Source: Bacteroidales bacterium (GTDB taxonomy: Bacteria; Bacteroidota; Bacteroidia; Bacteroidales; P3). From it: DNA of 41,505 nt. The notes beneath the pieces were generated by a model, which was given only the letters and a program-made list of their open reading frames with translations, did no database searches and had not been told where the DNA came from. The stretch covers positions 1 through 41,505 of the forward strand of contig JAEDJL010000017.1 of assembly GCA_016296345.1 (NCBI GenBank), written 5' to 3'. Every line of letters begins with the position of its first letter. Within the stretch, counting starts at the first letter, position 1. The translations under genes and the position numbers were made by a program. Positions 23,506 to 32,235 of this stretch are shown here, piece by piece.

Positions 23506-24891
23506 TTATAATAATTGTTTGATTTCGTCCATTATTTTTGCAGCCAAGGCATTTGCCGCAGCCATGTCCCTGCTCTCCGAATAGATACGAATGATTGGTT
23601 CTGTGTTACTTTTTCTCAAATGAACCCATTCGTCTTTGAACATAATCTTTACTCCGTCTGTTGTGAGGACTTCGCAATCGGCATATTTCTTTGCCATTTT
23701 TTCTAAAATCAAATCGACGTCCATGTCGGGCGTAAGCTCCATTTTGTTTTTGGAAATCTCATAATTTGGATATGAAGCCCTGAGAGAAGAGCAGCTCTTG
23801 CCGCTTTTTGCAAGCAAACTCAAAAATAAAGCTATTCCCACCAAAGCATCGCGTCCGTAATGCAGCTCCGGATAAATTACTCCGCCGTTTCCTTCGCCTC
23901 CGATTACCGCATTCTCTTGCTTCATCTTCTCTACAACATTCACTTCGCCCACAGCAGAGGCAAAATATCGCTGACCTCTTGCCTCGGTTACGTCTCTCAG
24001 TGCCTTGGTTGAGCTCATATTTGAGACTGTTGTGCCGGGTGTGTGCGACAAAACGTAGTCTGCAACCGACACAAGGGTGTATTCTTCCACAAAAGGCTTG
24101 CCATTTTCGCACACAATCGCCAATCTGTCCACATCGGGATCAACAATAAATCCCACATCACAGCCTTGCTTTACAACCTCTTGGCAAATCTGTGTAATGT
24201 TTTCGGGAAGCGGTTCGGGATTGTGAGGAAATACTCCCGTAGGTTCGTCATTCAGTGCGACAACTCGTTCAACGCCCAAACGGTTCAGCAGTTTTGTCAA
24301 AACCAATCCTCCTGTGGAGCAGACAGCATCGTAAGCCACTTTGAAATTTGCTCTCTTTATTGCATCGACATCAACCAATTTCAAAGCCAATACCTTTTCT
24401 ATGTGTCTGTCTATTGTTGTTGAGTCTTTGATGCAGTGTCCGAGTGAATCGACTTCGGCAAACAAGAAATCTTCACTTGCTGCCAATTCCAAAACTCTTC
24501 GACCCTCGTCAGCAGAAATAAATTCCCCTTTGGCGTTAAGAAATTTCAGTGCATTCCATTGCATAGGGTTGTGGCTGGCAGTAAGGATTATTCCTGCATC
24601 TGCCCCTTTCTCTGTAACGGCAACCTCAACCGTAGGAGTGGTTGAAAGACCTGTGTCGATGACATCAACTCCCATTCCCATAAGTGTTCCTGTTACCAAA
24701 TTAGATACCATTTCCCCCGAAACCCTTGCGTCTCTGCCGAGAACGATTGTTATTTTCTCCTTGCCGTAACGCTCTTTGATAAAAGCAGCAAAAGCAGATA
24801 CGAATTTAACTGTGTCTATGGGTGTAAGACCTTCGCTTGTTTTTCCTCCGATTGTTCCTCTGAAACCGGAAATTGATTTAATTAGTGCCAT
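23506..24891 (-). CDS. glmM: Phosphoglucosamine mutase-type phosphohexomutase
   Basis: The enzyme interconverts glucosamine 6-phosphate and glucosamine 1-phosphate on the way to UDP-GlcNAc for peptidoglycan and LPS. The 461-residue protein has the start KSISGFRGTIGG, the phosphoserine loop TASHNPMQWNALK (S106), the metal loop DPDVDRLA, the sugar-binding GEGNGGVIYP and the phosphate-binding RKSNTEPIIRIY. The length is normal. Close relatives include phosphomannomutases, but the Bacteroidota form is usually called GlmM. A -7 box lies 21 bp upstream. Confidence 0.85.
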   Translation of the reverse strand: MALIKSISGFRGTIGGKTSEGLTPIDTVKFVSAFAAFIKERYGKEKITIVLGRDARVSGEMVSNLVTGTLMGMGVDVIDTGLSTTPTVEVAVTEKGADAGIILTASHNPMQWNALKFLNAKGEFISADEGRRVLELAASEDFLFAEVDSLGHCIKDSTTIDRHIEKVLALKLVDVDAIKRANFKVAYDAVCSTGGLVLTKLLNRLGVERVVALNDEPTGVFPHNPEPLPENITQICQEVVKQGCDVGFIVDPDVDRLAIVCENGKPFVEEYTLVSVADYVLSHTPGTTVSNMSSTKALRDVTEARGQRYFASAVGEVNVVEKMKQENAVIGGEGNGGVIYPELHYGRDALVGIALFLSLLAKSGKSCSSLRASYPNYEISKNKMELTPDMDVDLILEKMAKKYADCEVLTTDGVKIMFKDEWVHLRKSNTEPIIRIYSESRDMAAANALAAKIMDEIKQLL

Positions 24892-24911
24892 AATTATTTG
24901 TTATTGATGTG

Positions 24912-24919
24912 CAAAGATA
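24912..24919 (-). promoter_or_regulatory. Bacteroidota -7 box for glmM
   Basis: On the minus strand TATCTTTG (24919-24912) matches TAnnTTTG and lies 21 bp before the glmM ATG. The -33 element is not well placed. Confidence 0.6.
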
Positions 24920-24952
24920 GTGTTTTTGACAAACACAAAGGGCAAAAAGCAC

Positions 24953-24989
24953 AAAAAAAAGGAGCAAAGTGTGTATGCTTTGCTCCTTT
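24953..24989 (-). terminator. Terminator of the clpB-like gene
   Basis: AAAGGAGCAAAG (24958-24969) pairs with CTTTGCTCCTTT (24978-24989), a 12-bp perfect stem with an 8-nt loop. The run of A at 24953-24960 becomes a T-tract on the minus strand, 25 bp after the clpB-like stop. Confidence 0.85.
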
Positions 24990-25013
24990 GCGATAAATCG
25001 TTTGGCTTAAAAA

Positions 25014-27158
25014 TCAGACAAAACGAAACTGCAATTCGTCGTTTGCAAGAAACATTTCGACTTTGCAAGCCTCTTGTACCGAGCCTTCAATCATAAAAAT
25101 TGACAGTTTGTCGATAACATATTTTTGAACTGCCCTCTTGACGGGTCTTGCTCCCAAATCGGGCTGATAACCCTTGTCTGCAAGATAGTCCAAACTCTCT
25201 TCGGTGCAGTGAAGCTCGATATTCTTTTGTTGCAAACGCTTCTTCAATCTTTCGATTTGAAGCTGTACTATCTGCCTTACCTGCTCTTTCATGAGTGGTT
25301 TGAAGACTACAATTTCGTCAATCCTGTTTAGCAATTCCGGTCTTATGGTTTGCTTCATCAAATCCAAGACTTCGTTTTTTGACTTGGTCCATTCGCTTTC
25401 GTTTCCGGCTTTATTGCCCTCTATTGCCTGCTGCAAGATTTCCGAACCGATGTTTGAGGTCATTATAATAATGGTATTCTTAAAATCGACCACCCTTCCC
25501 TTGTTGTCGGTCAGCCTTCCGTCTTCCAAAACCTGCAAAAGGATATTGAAAACATCGGGATGTGCTTTCTCAATCTCGTCAAGCAACACAATCGAATAGG
25601 GTTTCCTTCTTACAGCTTCGGTTAATTGACCGCTCTCTTCGTATCCCACATATCCCGGAGGAGCTCCTATCAATCTGGAAACTGTATGCCGTTCCTGATA
25701 TTCGCTCATGTCTATTCTGACCATAAGATCTTCTTTGTCAAAGAGCAGTTCTGCCAAAGCTCTTGCAAGCTCTGTTTTACCGACACCCGTACTTCCCAAG
25801 AAGGCAAACGAACCTATCGGTCTGTTTTCGTCAGCCAATCCGCTACGACTTCGTCTTATTGCATTGGCAACGGCTTCTATTGCTTCCTCTTGACCGACTA
25901 CTCTCTTTTTTAGTTCGTCTTCCAAGTGCAAGAGCTTGTCTTTCTCGCTCTGCATCATCTTTGTAACAGGAATACCCGTCCATTTGCTGACCACTTCGGC
26001 TATGTGGTTGTCATCGACCTCCTCTGTAAGCAAAGCTCCCTTGGCTTGCATTTGTTTCAAACGCTCCTTGTAGTTTTGCAAATCGGTCTCGGCAGTTTTT
26101 ATCTTGCCGTAGCGAAGTTCTGCAACCTTGCCATAGTCGCCTGCTCTCTCGGCTTGCTCGGCTTCAAACTTGTAACGCTCTATTTTTTTGACCTCGTCCT
26201 GAATTGCATCTACGCATTTCTTTTCTTCCAACCAGCGTTTACGCAAGCTGTCTCGCTCGACTTTGAGGCTGTCAATTTCGTCCGAAAGTTCCTTTACCTT
26301 CTTTTCGTCCTTTTCTTTCTTGATTGCAACTCTCTCAATCTCCAACTGCATCAAACGTCTCTCAATCTCGTCAAGCTCTTCGGGCGAGGAGTCAATCTCC
26401 ATTCTTAATTTTGCAGCAGCCTCATCAATCAAATCTATTGCCTTGTCGGGAAGGAAACGATTGGTTATGTATCTTGCCGACATCTGTGCCGCAGCCACAA
26501 TGGCAGAGTCCTTAATCCGCACATGATGATGCACTTCGTATCTTTCTTTCAGACCTCTCAAAATACTGATTGTGTCAGCCACCGTAGGTTCGTCTACAAT
26601 CACCATCTGAAAACGACGTTCCAATGCCTTATCCTTCTCAAAATACTTCTGATATTCGTTAAGCGTTGTTGCACCTATGGCTCTTAGTTCGCCTCTTGCA
26701 AGGGCCGGTTTGAGAATATTTGCAGCGTCCATTGCACCTTCGCCTCCTCCTGCACCCACAAGGGTATGTATCTCATCGATAAAAAGAATTACATCACCTT
26801 CGGAGGCAATCACTTCATTGACTACGCCTTTCAATCTCTCTTCAAACTCGCCTTTGTATTTTGCTCCGGCAATCAATGCACCCATGTCCAAAGAATAAAT
26901 CAGCTTGTCTTTCAAATTCTCCGGCACATCTTTCTTAAAAATTCTCTGTGCCAAGCCTTCGGCAATCGCAGTCTTGCCTACGCCCGGCTCTCCGACCAAA
27001 ACGGGATTGTTTTTCGTCCTTCGGGACAAGATTTGCAAGACCCGGCGTATCTCTTCGTCTCTTCCGATTACGGGGTCGAGCTTTCCTTCTTTTGCTTGCT
27101 CGATAAGGTTGTGAGCAAAGCGGTTTAAGTTTTCAAATTTCTTGTTTGTTGCTTCCAT
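25014..27158 (-). CDS. clpB: ClpB-type disaggregase lacking the N-terminal domain
   Basis: ClpB is a hexameric AAA+ machine that pulls proteins from aggregates with DnaK. This 714-residue protein has NBD1 (Walker A GEPGVGKTA near 56-63, ILFIDEIHTLVGAG), a full coiled-coil middle domain (about 255-400) and NBD2 (GSTGVGKTE, GAPPGYVGYEE, ILLQVLEDGRLTD, LLNRIDEIVVFKP). It starts at the linker before NBD1. In E. coli ClpB, Walker A is about 150 residues further in, so the whole Clp_N substrate domain is missing. An in-frame TAA at 27176-27174, 18 nt upstream of the ATG, rules out a longer product. It resembles the short ClpB isoform made elsewhere by internal initiation. Confidence 0.92.
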   Translation of the reverse strand: MEATNKKFENLNRFAHNLIEQAKEGKLDPVIGRDEEIRRVLQILSRRTKNNPVLVGEPGVGKTAIAEGLAQRIFKKDVPENLKDKLIYSLDMGALIAGAKYKGEFEERLKGVVNEVIASEGDVILFIDEIHTLVGAGGGEGAMDAANILKPALARGELRAIGATTLNEYQKYFEKDKALERRFQMVIVDEPTVADTISILRGLKERYEVHHHVRIKDSAIVAAAQMSARYITNRFLPDKAIDLIDEAAAKLRMEIDSSPEELDEIERRLMQLEIERVAIKKEKDEKKVKELSDEIDSLKVERDSLRKRWLEEKKCVDAIQDEVKKIERYKFEAEQAERAGDYGKVAELRYGKIKTAETDLQNYKERLKQMQAKGALLTEEVDDNHIAEVVSKWTGIPVTKMMQSEKDKLLHLEDELKKRVVGQEEAIEAVANAIRRSRSGLADENRPIGSFAFLGSTGVGKTELARALAELLFDKEDLMVRIDMSEYQERHTVSRLIGAPPGYVGYEESGQLTEAVRRKPYSIVLLDEIEKAHPDVFNILLQVLEDGRLTDNKGRVVDFKNTIIIMTSNIGSEILQQAIEGNKAGNESEWTKSKNEVLDLMKQTIRPELLNRIDEIVVFKPLMKEQVRQIVQLQIERLKKRLQQKNIELHCTEESLDYLADKGYQPDLGARPVKRAVQKYVIDKLSIFMIEGSVQEACKVEMFLANDELQFRFV

Positions 27159-27282
27159 AATGTCTATTTGTTTTTACATAAAGACAAAACAAGAAGTGTT
27201 CCAAAAAGTTTCAAACTGACAAAAATGCTTCTCCAATCGCCAAATTGCCCTCTGAACATGACAATTTTTCCATTCTCTGAAA

Positions 27283-27381
27283 TAAAACGCCCTTTTGCTC
27301 GAATAAAACGGCGTTTCACAAAAATAAAACGGCGTTTTATTTCGCCAAAACGCCGTTTTATTTCGCCAAAACGCCGTTTTA
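27283..27381. repeat. 21-bp phased palindrome array G (5 units)
   Basis: Cores start at 27287 (mutated, ACGCCCT), 27308, 27329, 27350 and 27371, all exactly 21 bp apart. Orientation is (-) + + - -. Spacers include ATTTCGCC twice. The array lies between the divergent clpB-like and PEPCK-like genes. The rest of 27159-27464 holds only the promoter at 27431; no lost ClpB N-domain sequence is seen. Confidence 0.9.
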
Positions 27382-27430
27382 TTTCGGGCTTTTTAAGGCG
27401 ATATTTTTTCGATAAATCACAACTTTTTTG

Positions 27431-27438
27431 TACCTTTG
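27431..27438 (+). promoter_or_regulatory. Bacteroidota -7 box for the PEPCK-like gene
   Basis: TACCTTTG matches TAnnTTTG and lies 26 bp before the ATG at 27465. No convincing -33 TTG is visible. Confidence 0.6.
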
Positions 27439-27464
27439 CCGTTTGGATATAAAGTTCAAAGAAT

Positions 27465-30400
27465 ATGGAGAATATAAACGAAAGATTGGGAATTATTCCT
27501 CAAGATAAACTGACGCAAAACACCGATTACATACATCAATATATAGGTCTGCGTCTTGCAGCTTTGGGTGTGGAAATGCAAACCGACGGAATGAGTTACG
27601 AAGAACAGAACTTCATGAAGTGTCTCAAAGGTTTGCTCTCCAACTACAAAGAAAGAGAACTGCTTTACAACAACAACCTATGCCCGATGGACGAAAGAAT
27701 ACAGAATTTCTTCGACAGCTATTTTTCATCGGTCAAGGGAGTGGAAGATATTAAGATTCCGATGCGTACATTCACCTTGGACACATACGGAGTTGCCAGA
27801 GAACTCGCCCTTCCCAAGGGAAAAGACGAGTATATCTCCGAATATGTGTCTTCATACAGAGTAAAGCAAGGCGTACTTCATAATCCGAAAAACGACCGCA
27901 GGACAACAAAAGGAGTATTCCACATTGCAGAAGGCGGACTTCCGATACCCGACGACAAAAAAGCCGTTCCGATGGCAACAGCCAAGTATATATTTCACCG
28001 AGCTTTCGCAGAAACAGGCGAAATCATGGAACTGCCGTTCACATCTCAAATGGAAAAGGGAATACGTCTTTTTGTCTCTTTGCTCTTGAAGCCTGTCATC
28101 TGTCCCAAGGTTGAAGGCGTGAGCGAAGAAAAGAACATGGAGATACGCTTTTTTGCTCCCGGTTCTTTGGTTTGCAACTTAGACTTTGTCGAAAGCATAT
28201 TCGGCAACGGCGGAAGCCCGTACCATATCAGCAATGACTCGGCTTTGGACGTCGAACATTGGACGGGACACACAGGCTGCATCGTTTTGGCACCGCAGCT
28301 CACCAAGCTCACCAAGAAAGAATGCGGACTTCCACATATCAGTCAGGCAACCGAAAGACAGAAACGCGACGGAATGTGTTGGGAAAAGGAGGACGAGTTG
28401 TACAACGACGGACAATCGTTCAAGTTATGCGTGAGAACACAAGACGGAATTATCGCAACAGTCATTGCAGACAACTACTTTGGTTACTCAAAGAAAGAAG
28501 TCAAGACAATGATGAGCTATTCTGCCAACATATACGGCTCTGCCGAAGAAGAGCATGCGGGAGGGGCGTTGGTCTTTCCGGGATACAATCAGGGCGACAC
28601 CTACTTTGCAAACCCCATGAAGGTAAAAAACACCTTTGCAGAGGTCAAAGAAAACTGTCAAGACTTCATCGACTTCAAACCCGAAGGCTATGGAATTGAC
28701 AAAAATTACGACAATATCTACTACCTTCCCGAAAACACTACCTTCAATGTGCCTACTCAGGAAATCAAATGGAAGCATTCGGGAGGCGAACACAAACTAA
28801 AACTCCTTCCAAACAAGATATACATACTTCCGAACGGCAGCAAGTTCCGCATGGAAGCCTATTCGGGAGCATTGAACTACCGATTGGTCGAAATAGTCGG
28901 CGACGGAGTGTTCTGTCATAAGCCTTGTACGGTGAGCGGAGGCGGAAAGAGCGAAATTTCAAAGTCTATTGCCGATGCCATTTTCGGAGGTCCTTTCTTT
29001 ATAAGGGACTTTGAGAAAGATTTTGCGAAGGTTGAGGAGATTATAAACTACGATTATTCCAAGAGATACAACTCTTTGAACAACGAACCGATACCTTACA
29101 GCCGCAGCTTCCTCAATTCGAGACGTTCGATGGGTTCTGTAATCAAGCTGTTGACCCCTTCGAGCGAATATACCAAGGAATACAACGAATGGTTGCAGGG
29201 ATTGCCTCAATATGTCAAAGGAATAGCATTCATCATCAAGCGTTTCTACAAAGAAGAATGGGGAAATGAATGGAAAAAACACTTTGGCGTCGATATTTTG
29301 AACGGCACTCCGGGCAACGAATTGAAGTTTGGCGACAAGAAAATCTTTGCCCGATATTTGAGAGTGGGCTTTGCCGAAGACGGAACGTGGAGAACATTCA
29401 AGTTGCGTCAAGACTTCGTTCACTCCGACAAGGTTCAAATGGAAGATGACATCAGTGCAACAACCGTAATCCCCACAAGGCTGTTGAGCAATCTTGGAAA
29501 GGCTTCGGGATTGCAAAGTGTCAAGTTGGTAGAAAACTGTGAATATAGATTTTTCCAGCGACCTGACGATGCAATAATAAGAGGCTACGACAAGAAAGCC
29601 GAAAGCGATTTGGCAACTCCTAATACCTTTATATCAAACTACGAACCCCTTTCGCCCGATGATGCTCGCGAAATTGTGGAAGACGTAATCAACTTCGACA
29701 GATTTACCTCTCCGATGAGAGAATTGATAAAAGAAGAAGCCGAAAAGAGAGACAGCAAATATTTTGTTTCGTCTGCTCACCCGAGATTGGTAAACGGCAA
29801 ACCTTCAAAGAACGTTCGTTATCTTCAAACCCGAAACGACTTAATCAATCCGCAAGAAAAATACATTGCAGAGGTAGGAATACGTCTTGCAAGGAAACTT
29901 AAAGCCGGCGACCCTTTGTATATCCCTGTCAATGCGGTACTTCCGGGCAGAAGAAACAACAGAAAAGAAGAGGGAATACGTCCTTTGGCAGTCTATAACC
30001 CTATTCACTACCAAGAATTGCCGGAGTTGTTCATGGACTTCATCTGTTCGCTTACCGGAAAAAGCCCTTCGACAACGGGAGCCGGCTCGGAGGGAGCATT
30101 AACCAAAGGACCGTTCAACGCTTTGTGTGCAGTAACCGATTTGAACAACGCTTTGGTGTCGTTTATCCTAACAGGATATGACGGATTTACCACTCCTGCG
30201 GGCTATATCGGCAGCAAATACAGAATAGACCACGATTTGAGCCTGCTCACTCCCGAACTTTGGGCAAGGCTTACCCCCGAAGAGAGAGACCCTAAGCATA
30301 TGATAGCAAACGGATACCTCGAAAAGATAAACGATTTCACCTACGGAGGAAAATTGGTCAGAGCTTCGGTATTGGGATACAGGATAACAGACAAATTTGT

Positions 30401-30920
30401 GGTCAATTACTACGGACGAGTGTTTGAAAATCCTAACGTAGTCTTCACCGACGAGATGTTAAAGCCCGAGTTGCAAAGCATGGACGAGTATGTAGACGGA
30501 GTAAACAACATTGTGGAAAACCAAAAGAGGGTCGCAATGATGTACTTCAACGACGGAAGCGTCAATGCCGCCGTAGAACCATTGAAAGCTCTTCTACATA
30601 TAATGGTATATGGCGAATATAAGGGAATGACCTTGCTGAGCGACGAGTTCAGAGCAATGTTTACTCGCGAAAACATGATGGAAAGCGATTGGTACAAGGA
30701 GAGATTGAGAAACAAACACGTCAATGACATTGCCTTGTGGCAGAAACACCAAAACTACTTGTTGAATTTCTTGAACCGTGCAACCAACTTGGACGAAGAA
30801 AAGCAACAAGAGATTAAGGATAAAATGCAAGTTGTTTCGGACAGACTTGCCTTTGTCAAGAGCCAAGAGTATTACAATATGCTTGTCGGCACGATTGGAA
30901 AAGACAATCTTTATATGTAG
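27465..30920 (+). CDS. Putative PPi-dependent phosphoenolpyruvate carboxykinase
   Basis: The 1151-residue cytoplasmic protein is far longer than ATP- or GTP-type PEPCK (about 530-620). The length and segments such as RRTTKGVFHIAEGG, a phosphate-loop-like SGGGKSEISKS (G492-S496) and GFTTPAGYIGSKYRID recall the PPi-type PEPCKs of Propionibacterium and Entamoeba (about 1150 residues). Those interconvert oxaloacetate and PEP using PPi/Pi instead of a nucleotide. The match is from memory of the family, not a search. The protein has no signal peptide. It has its own promoter and is flanked on both sides by 21-bp arrays G and H, with no partner gene. Confidence 0.65.
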   Translation: MENINERLGIIPQDKLTQNTDYIHQYIGLRLAALGVEMQTDGMSYEEQNFMKCLKGLLSNYKERELLYNNNLCPMDERIQNFFDSYFSSVKGVEDIKIPMRTFTLDTYGVARELALPKGKDEYISEYVSSYRVKQGVLHNPKNDRRTTKGVFHIAEGGLPIPDDKKAVPMATAKYIFHRAFAETGEIMELPFTSQMEKGIRLFVSLLLKPVICPKVEGVSEEKNMEIRFFAPGSLVCNLDFVESIFGNGGSPYHISNDSALDVEHWTGHTGCIVLAPQLTKLTKKECGLPHISQATERQKRDGMCWEKEDELYNDGQSFKLCVRTQDGIIATVIADNYFGYSKKEVKTMMSYSANIYGSAEEEHAGGALVFPGYNQGDTYFANPMKVKNTFAEVKENCQDFIDFKPEGYGIDKNYDNIYYLPENTTFNVPTQEIKWKHSGGEHKLKLLPNKIYILPNGSKFRMEAYSGALNYRLVEIVGDGVFCHKPCTVSGGGKSEISKSIADAIFGGPFFIRDFEKDFAKVEEIINYDYSKRYNSLNNEPIPYSRSFLNSRRSMGSVIKLLTPSSEYTKEYNEWLQGLPQYVKGIAFIIKRFYKEEWGNEWKKHFGVDILNGTPGNELKFGDKKIFARYLRVGFAEDGTWRTFKLRQDFVHSDKVQMEDDISATTVIPTRLLSNLGKASGLQSVKLVENCEYRFFQRPDDAIIRGYDKKAESDLATPNTFISNYEPLSPDDAREIVEDVINFDRFTSPMRELIKEEAEKRDSKYFVSSAHPRLVNGKPSKNVRYLQTRNDLINPQEKYIAEVGIRLARKLKAGDPLYIPVNAVLPGRRNNRKEEGIRPLAVYNPIHYQELPELFMDFICSLTGKSPSTTGAGSEGALTKGPFNALCAVTDLNNALVSFILTGYDGFTTPAGYIGSKYRIDHDLSLLTPELWARLTPEERDPKHMIANGYLEKINDFTYGGKLVRASVLGYRITDKFVVNYYGRVFENPNVVFTDEMLKPELQSMDEYVDGVNNIVENQKRVAMMYFNDGSVNAAVEPLKALLHIMVYGEYKGMTLLSDEFRAMFTRENMMESDWYKERLRNKHVNDIALWQKHQNYLLNFLNRATNLDEEKQQEIKDKMQVVSDRLAFVKSQEYYNMLVGTIGKDNLYM

Positions 30921-30924
30921 AAAA

Positions 30925-31001
30925 TAAAACGGCGTTTCACAAAAATAAAACGCCGTTTCGTCCGAGCAAAACGCCGCTTTATTTCACCAAAGCGGCGTTT
31001 T
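30925..31001. repeat. 21-bp phased palindrome array H (4 units)
   Basis: Cores start at 30929 (ACGGCGT), 30950 (ACGCCGT), 30971 (ACGCCGC) and 30992 (GCGGCGT), exactly 21 bp apart in order + - - +. The last two cores carry matching changes, so units 3 and 4 (CAAAACGCCGCTTT and AAAGCGGCGTTTT) still pair. The array starts within 5 bp of the PEPCK-like stop codon and may also terminate it. Confidence 0.9.
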
Positions 31002-31088
31002 ATTTTTGTCTGAGGGTGTTTCGGGCTTTTGTTTTGTTCAAAAAGTGGTCATTTTGTACGTTTTATGGCATTCGGATACAATAAAAAC

Positions 31089-31119
31089 TTGACAAACGGT
31101 GTTTTCTTTTGTATCTTTG
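31089..31119 (+). promoter_or_regulatory. Bacteroidota promoter for queA
   Basis: TTG at 31089-31091 and TATCTTTG at 31112-31119 are separated by 20 bp. The leader to the queA ATG is about 50 nt. Confidence 0.8.
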
Positions 31120-31176
31120 CACGCTTTTGCGTTTTGCAAAGCCGGAATGATTAAACAAGAAAAAGGCATAGTCATT

Positions 31177-32235
31177 ATGAAACTTTCACAATTTAAGTAC
31201 ACTCTGCCTTCGGAGTTGATAGCTCAACATCCTTCGAAACAGAGAGACGAATCGAGATTATTGGTTGTTCACAAGGACACGGGAGAATTTGAAGACAGGA
31301 TTTTCAAAGATGTCTTGGACTATTTTGATGAGGGAGATTTGTTCGTGTTCAACGACACTAAGGTGTTCCCTGCTCGTTTGTATGGAACAAAAGAGAAGAC
31401 AAATGCAAAAATAGCGGTCTTTCTTTTGAGGGAAATCAACGAAAATACCCGTCTTTGGGATATTTTGGTCGATCCGGCAAGGAAGATAAGAATTGGAAAC
31501 AAGCTCTACTTCGGAGAAAATGACGAATTGGTTGCCGAAGTTATCGACAATACCACTTCGAGAGGCAGAACGTTGAGGTTTTTGTTCGACGGAACAAACG
31601 AAGAGTTCCATGCTCTTTTGAAAAAGCTCGGACATACTCCGCTGCCTGACGATTTGCTGAGATTGAGAGAGCTTACGCCCGAAGACGATTACCGCTATCA
31701 GACCATTTATGCAAAGAACGAGGGAGCTGTTGTGGCACCTACGGCAGGCTTTCACTTCTCTCGTGAAGTCATAAAGAAAATGGAAATCAAGGGAGTGGAC
31801 TCTGCTTTTATCACATTGCACAGCGGACTTGGCAATTTCCGCCCCATAGAAGTCGAAGACCTCACAAAGCACAAGATGGATTCGGAACAGATGATAATAA
31901 ACGAGGAAAATGCAGCCTTGATTAACAAAGCCAAGGCGGCAGGACGAAAGGTCTGTGCAGTGGGAACAACGTCGATGAAAGCAATAGAGACAGCTGCAAT
32001 AATAGACCACAGGGTCAAGGTTTACGACGGCTGGACCAACAAGTTCATTTTCCCTCCTTACGAGTTTGCAATAGCAGATGCGATGATTACCAACTTTCAT
32101 CCTTCGCTTTCTTCGATGCTTATGATGACTGCGGCGTTCGGTGGATATGATTTGGTGATGAAAGCGTACAAGTATGCGATAGAACAGAAGTACAGATTCT
32201 TGACCTACGGTGATGCAATGCTCATCATACAATAA
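31177..32235 (+). CDS. queA: S-adenosylmethionine:tRNA ribosyltransferase-isomerase
   Basis: QueA transfers the ribosyl part of SAM to preQ1 in tRNA, making epoxyqueuosine. The start at 31177 (MKLSQFKYTLPSELIAQHP) matches the family; a longer frame to 31099 would begin upstream of the promoter's -7 box. The 352-residue protein has SRLLV, FNDTKVFPARLYG, the central GAVVAPTAGFHFS and VGTTSMKAIE, and the C-terminal FIFPPYEF and TNFHPSLSSMLMMTAAF. All are typical. Its 3' end overlaps the start of ispD. Confidence 0.95.
   Translation: MKLSQFKYTLPSELIAQHPSKQRDESRLLVVHKDTGEFEDRIFKDVLDYFDEGDLFVFNDTKVFPARLYGTKEKTNAKIAVFLLREINENTRLWDILVDPARKIRIGNKLYFGENDELVAEVIDNTTSRGRTLRFLFDGTNEEFHALLKKLGHTPLPDDLLRLRELTPEDDYRYQTIYAKNEGAVVAPTAGFHFSREVIKKMEIKGVDSAFITLHSGLGNFRPIEVEDLTKHKMDSEQMIINEENAALINKAKAAGRKVCAVGTTSMKAIETAAIIDHRVKVYDGWTNKFIFPPYEFAIADAMITNFHPSLSSMLMMTAAFGGYDLVMKAYKYAIEQKYRFLTYGDAMLIIQ

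Noticed and set aside
24953..24989. Hairpin as a further member of the 21-bp family
   Set aside because: It has no CGSCG core and is an ordinary terminator with a T-tract for the clpB-like gene.
25014..27290. Frameshift or assembly split hiding a ClpB N-domain
   Set aside because: An in-frame stop sits 18 nt upstream, and no Clp_N-like sequence is visible in any frame in the 300 bp before the divergent gene.
27168..27452. Small frames rich in KRRF/I-K heptads across the arrays (also at 7061-7318, 11341-11556 and 19551-19775)
   Set aside because: They arise because the 21-bp period equals seven codons, so any frame through an array stays open. They have no domain or start signal. Only the copy inside GT39 belongs to a real gene.
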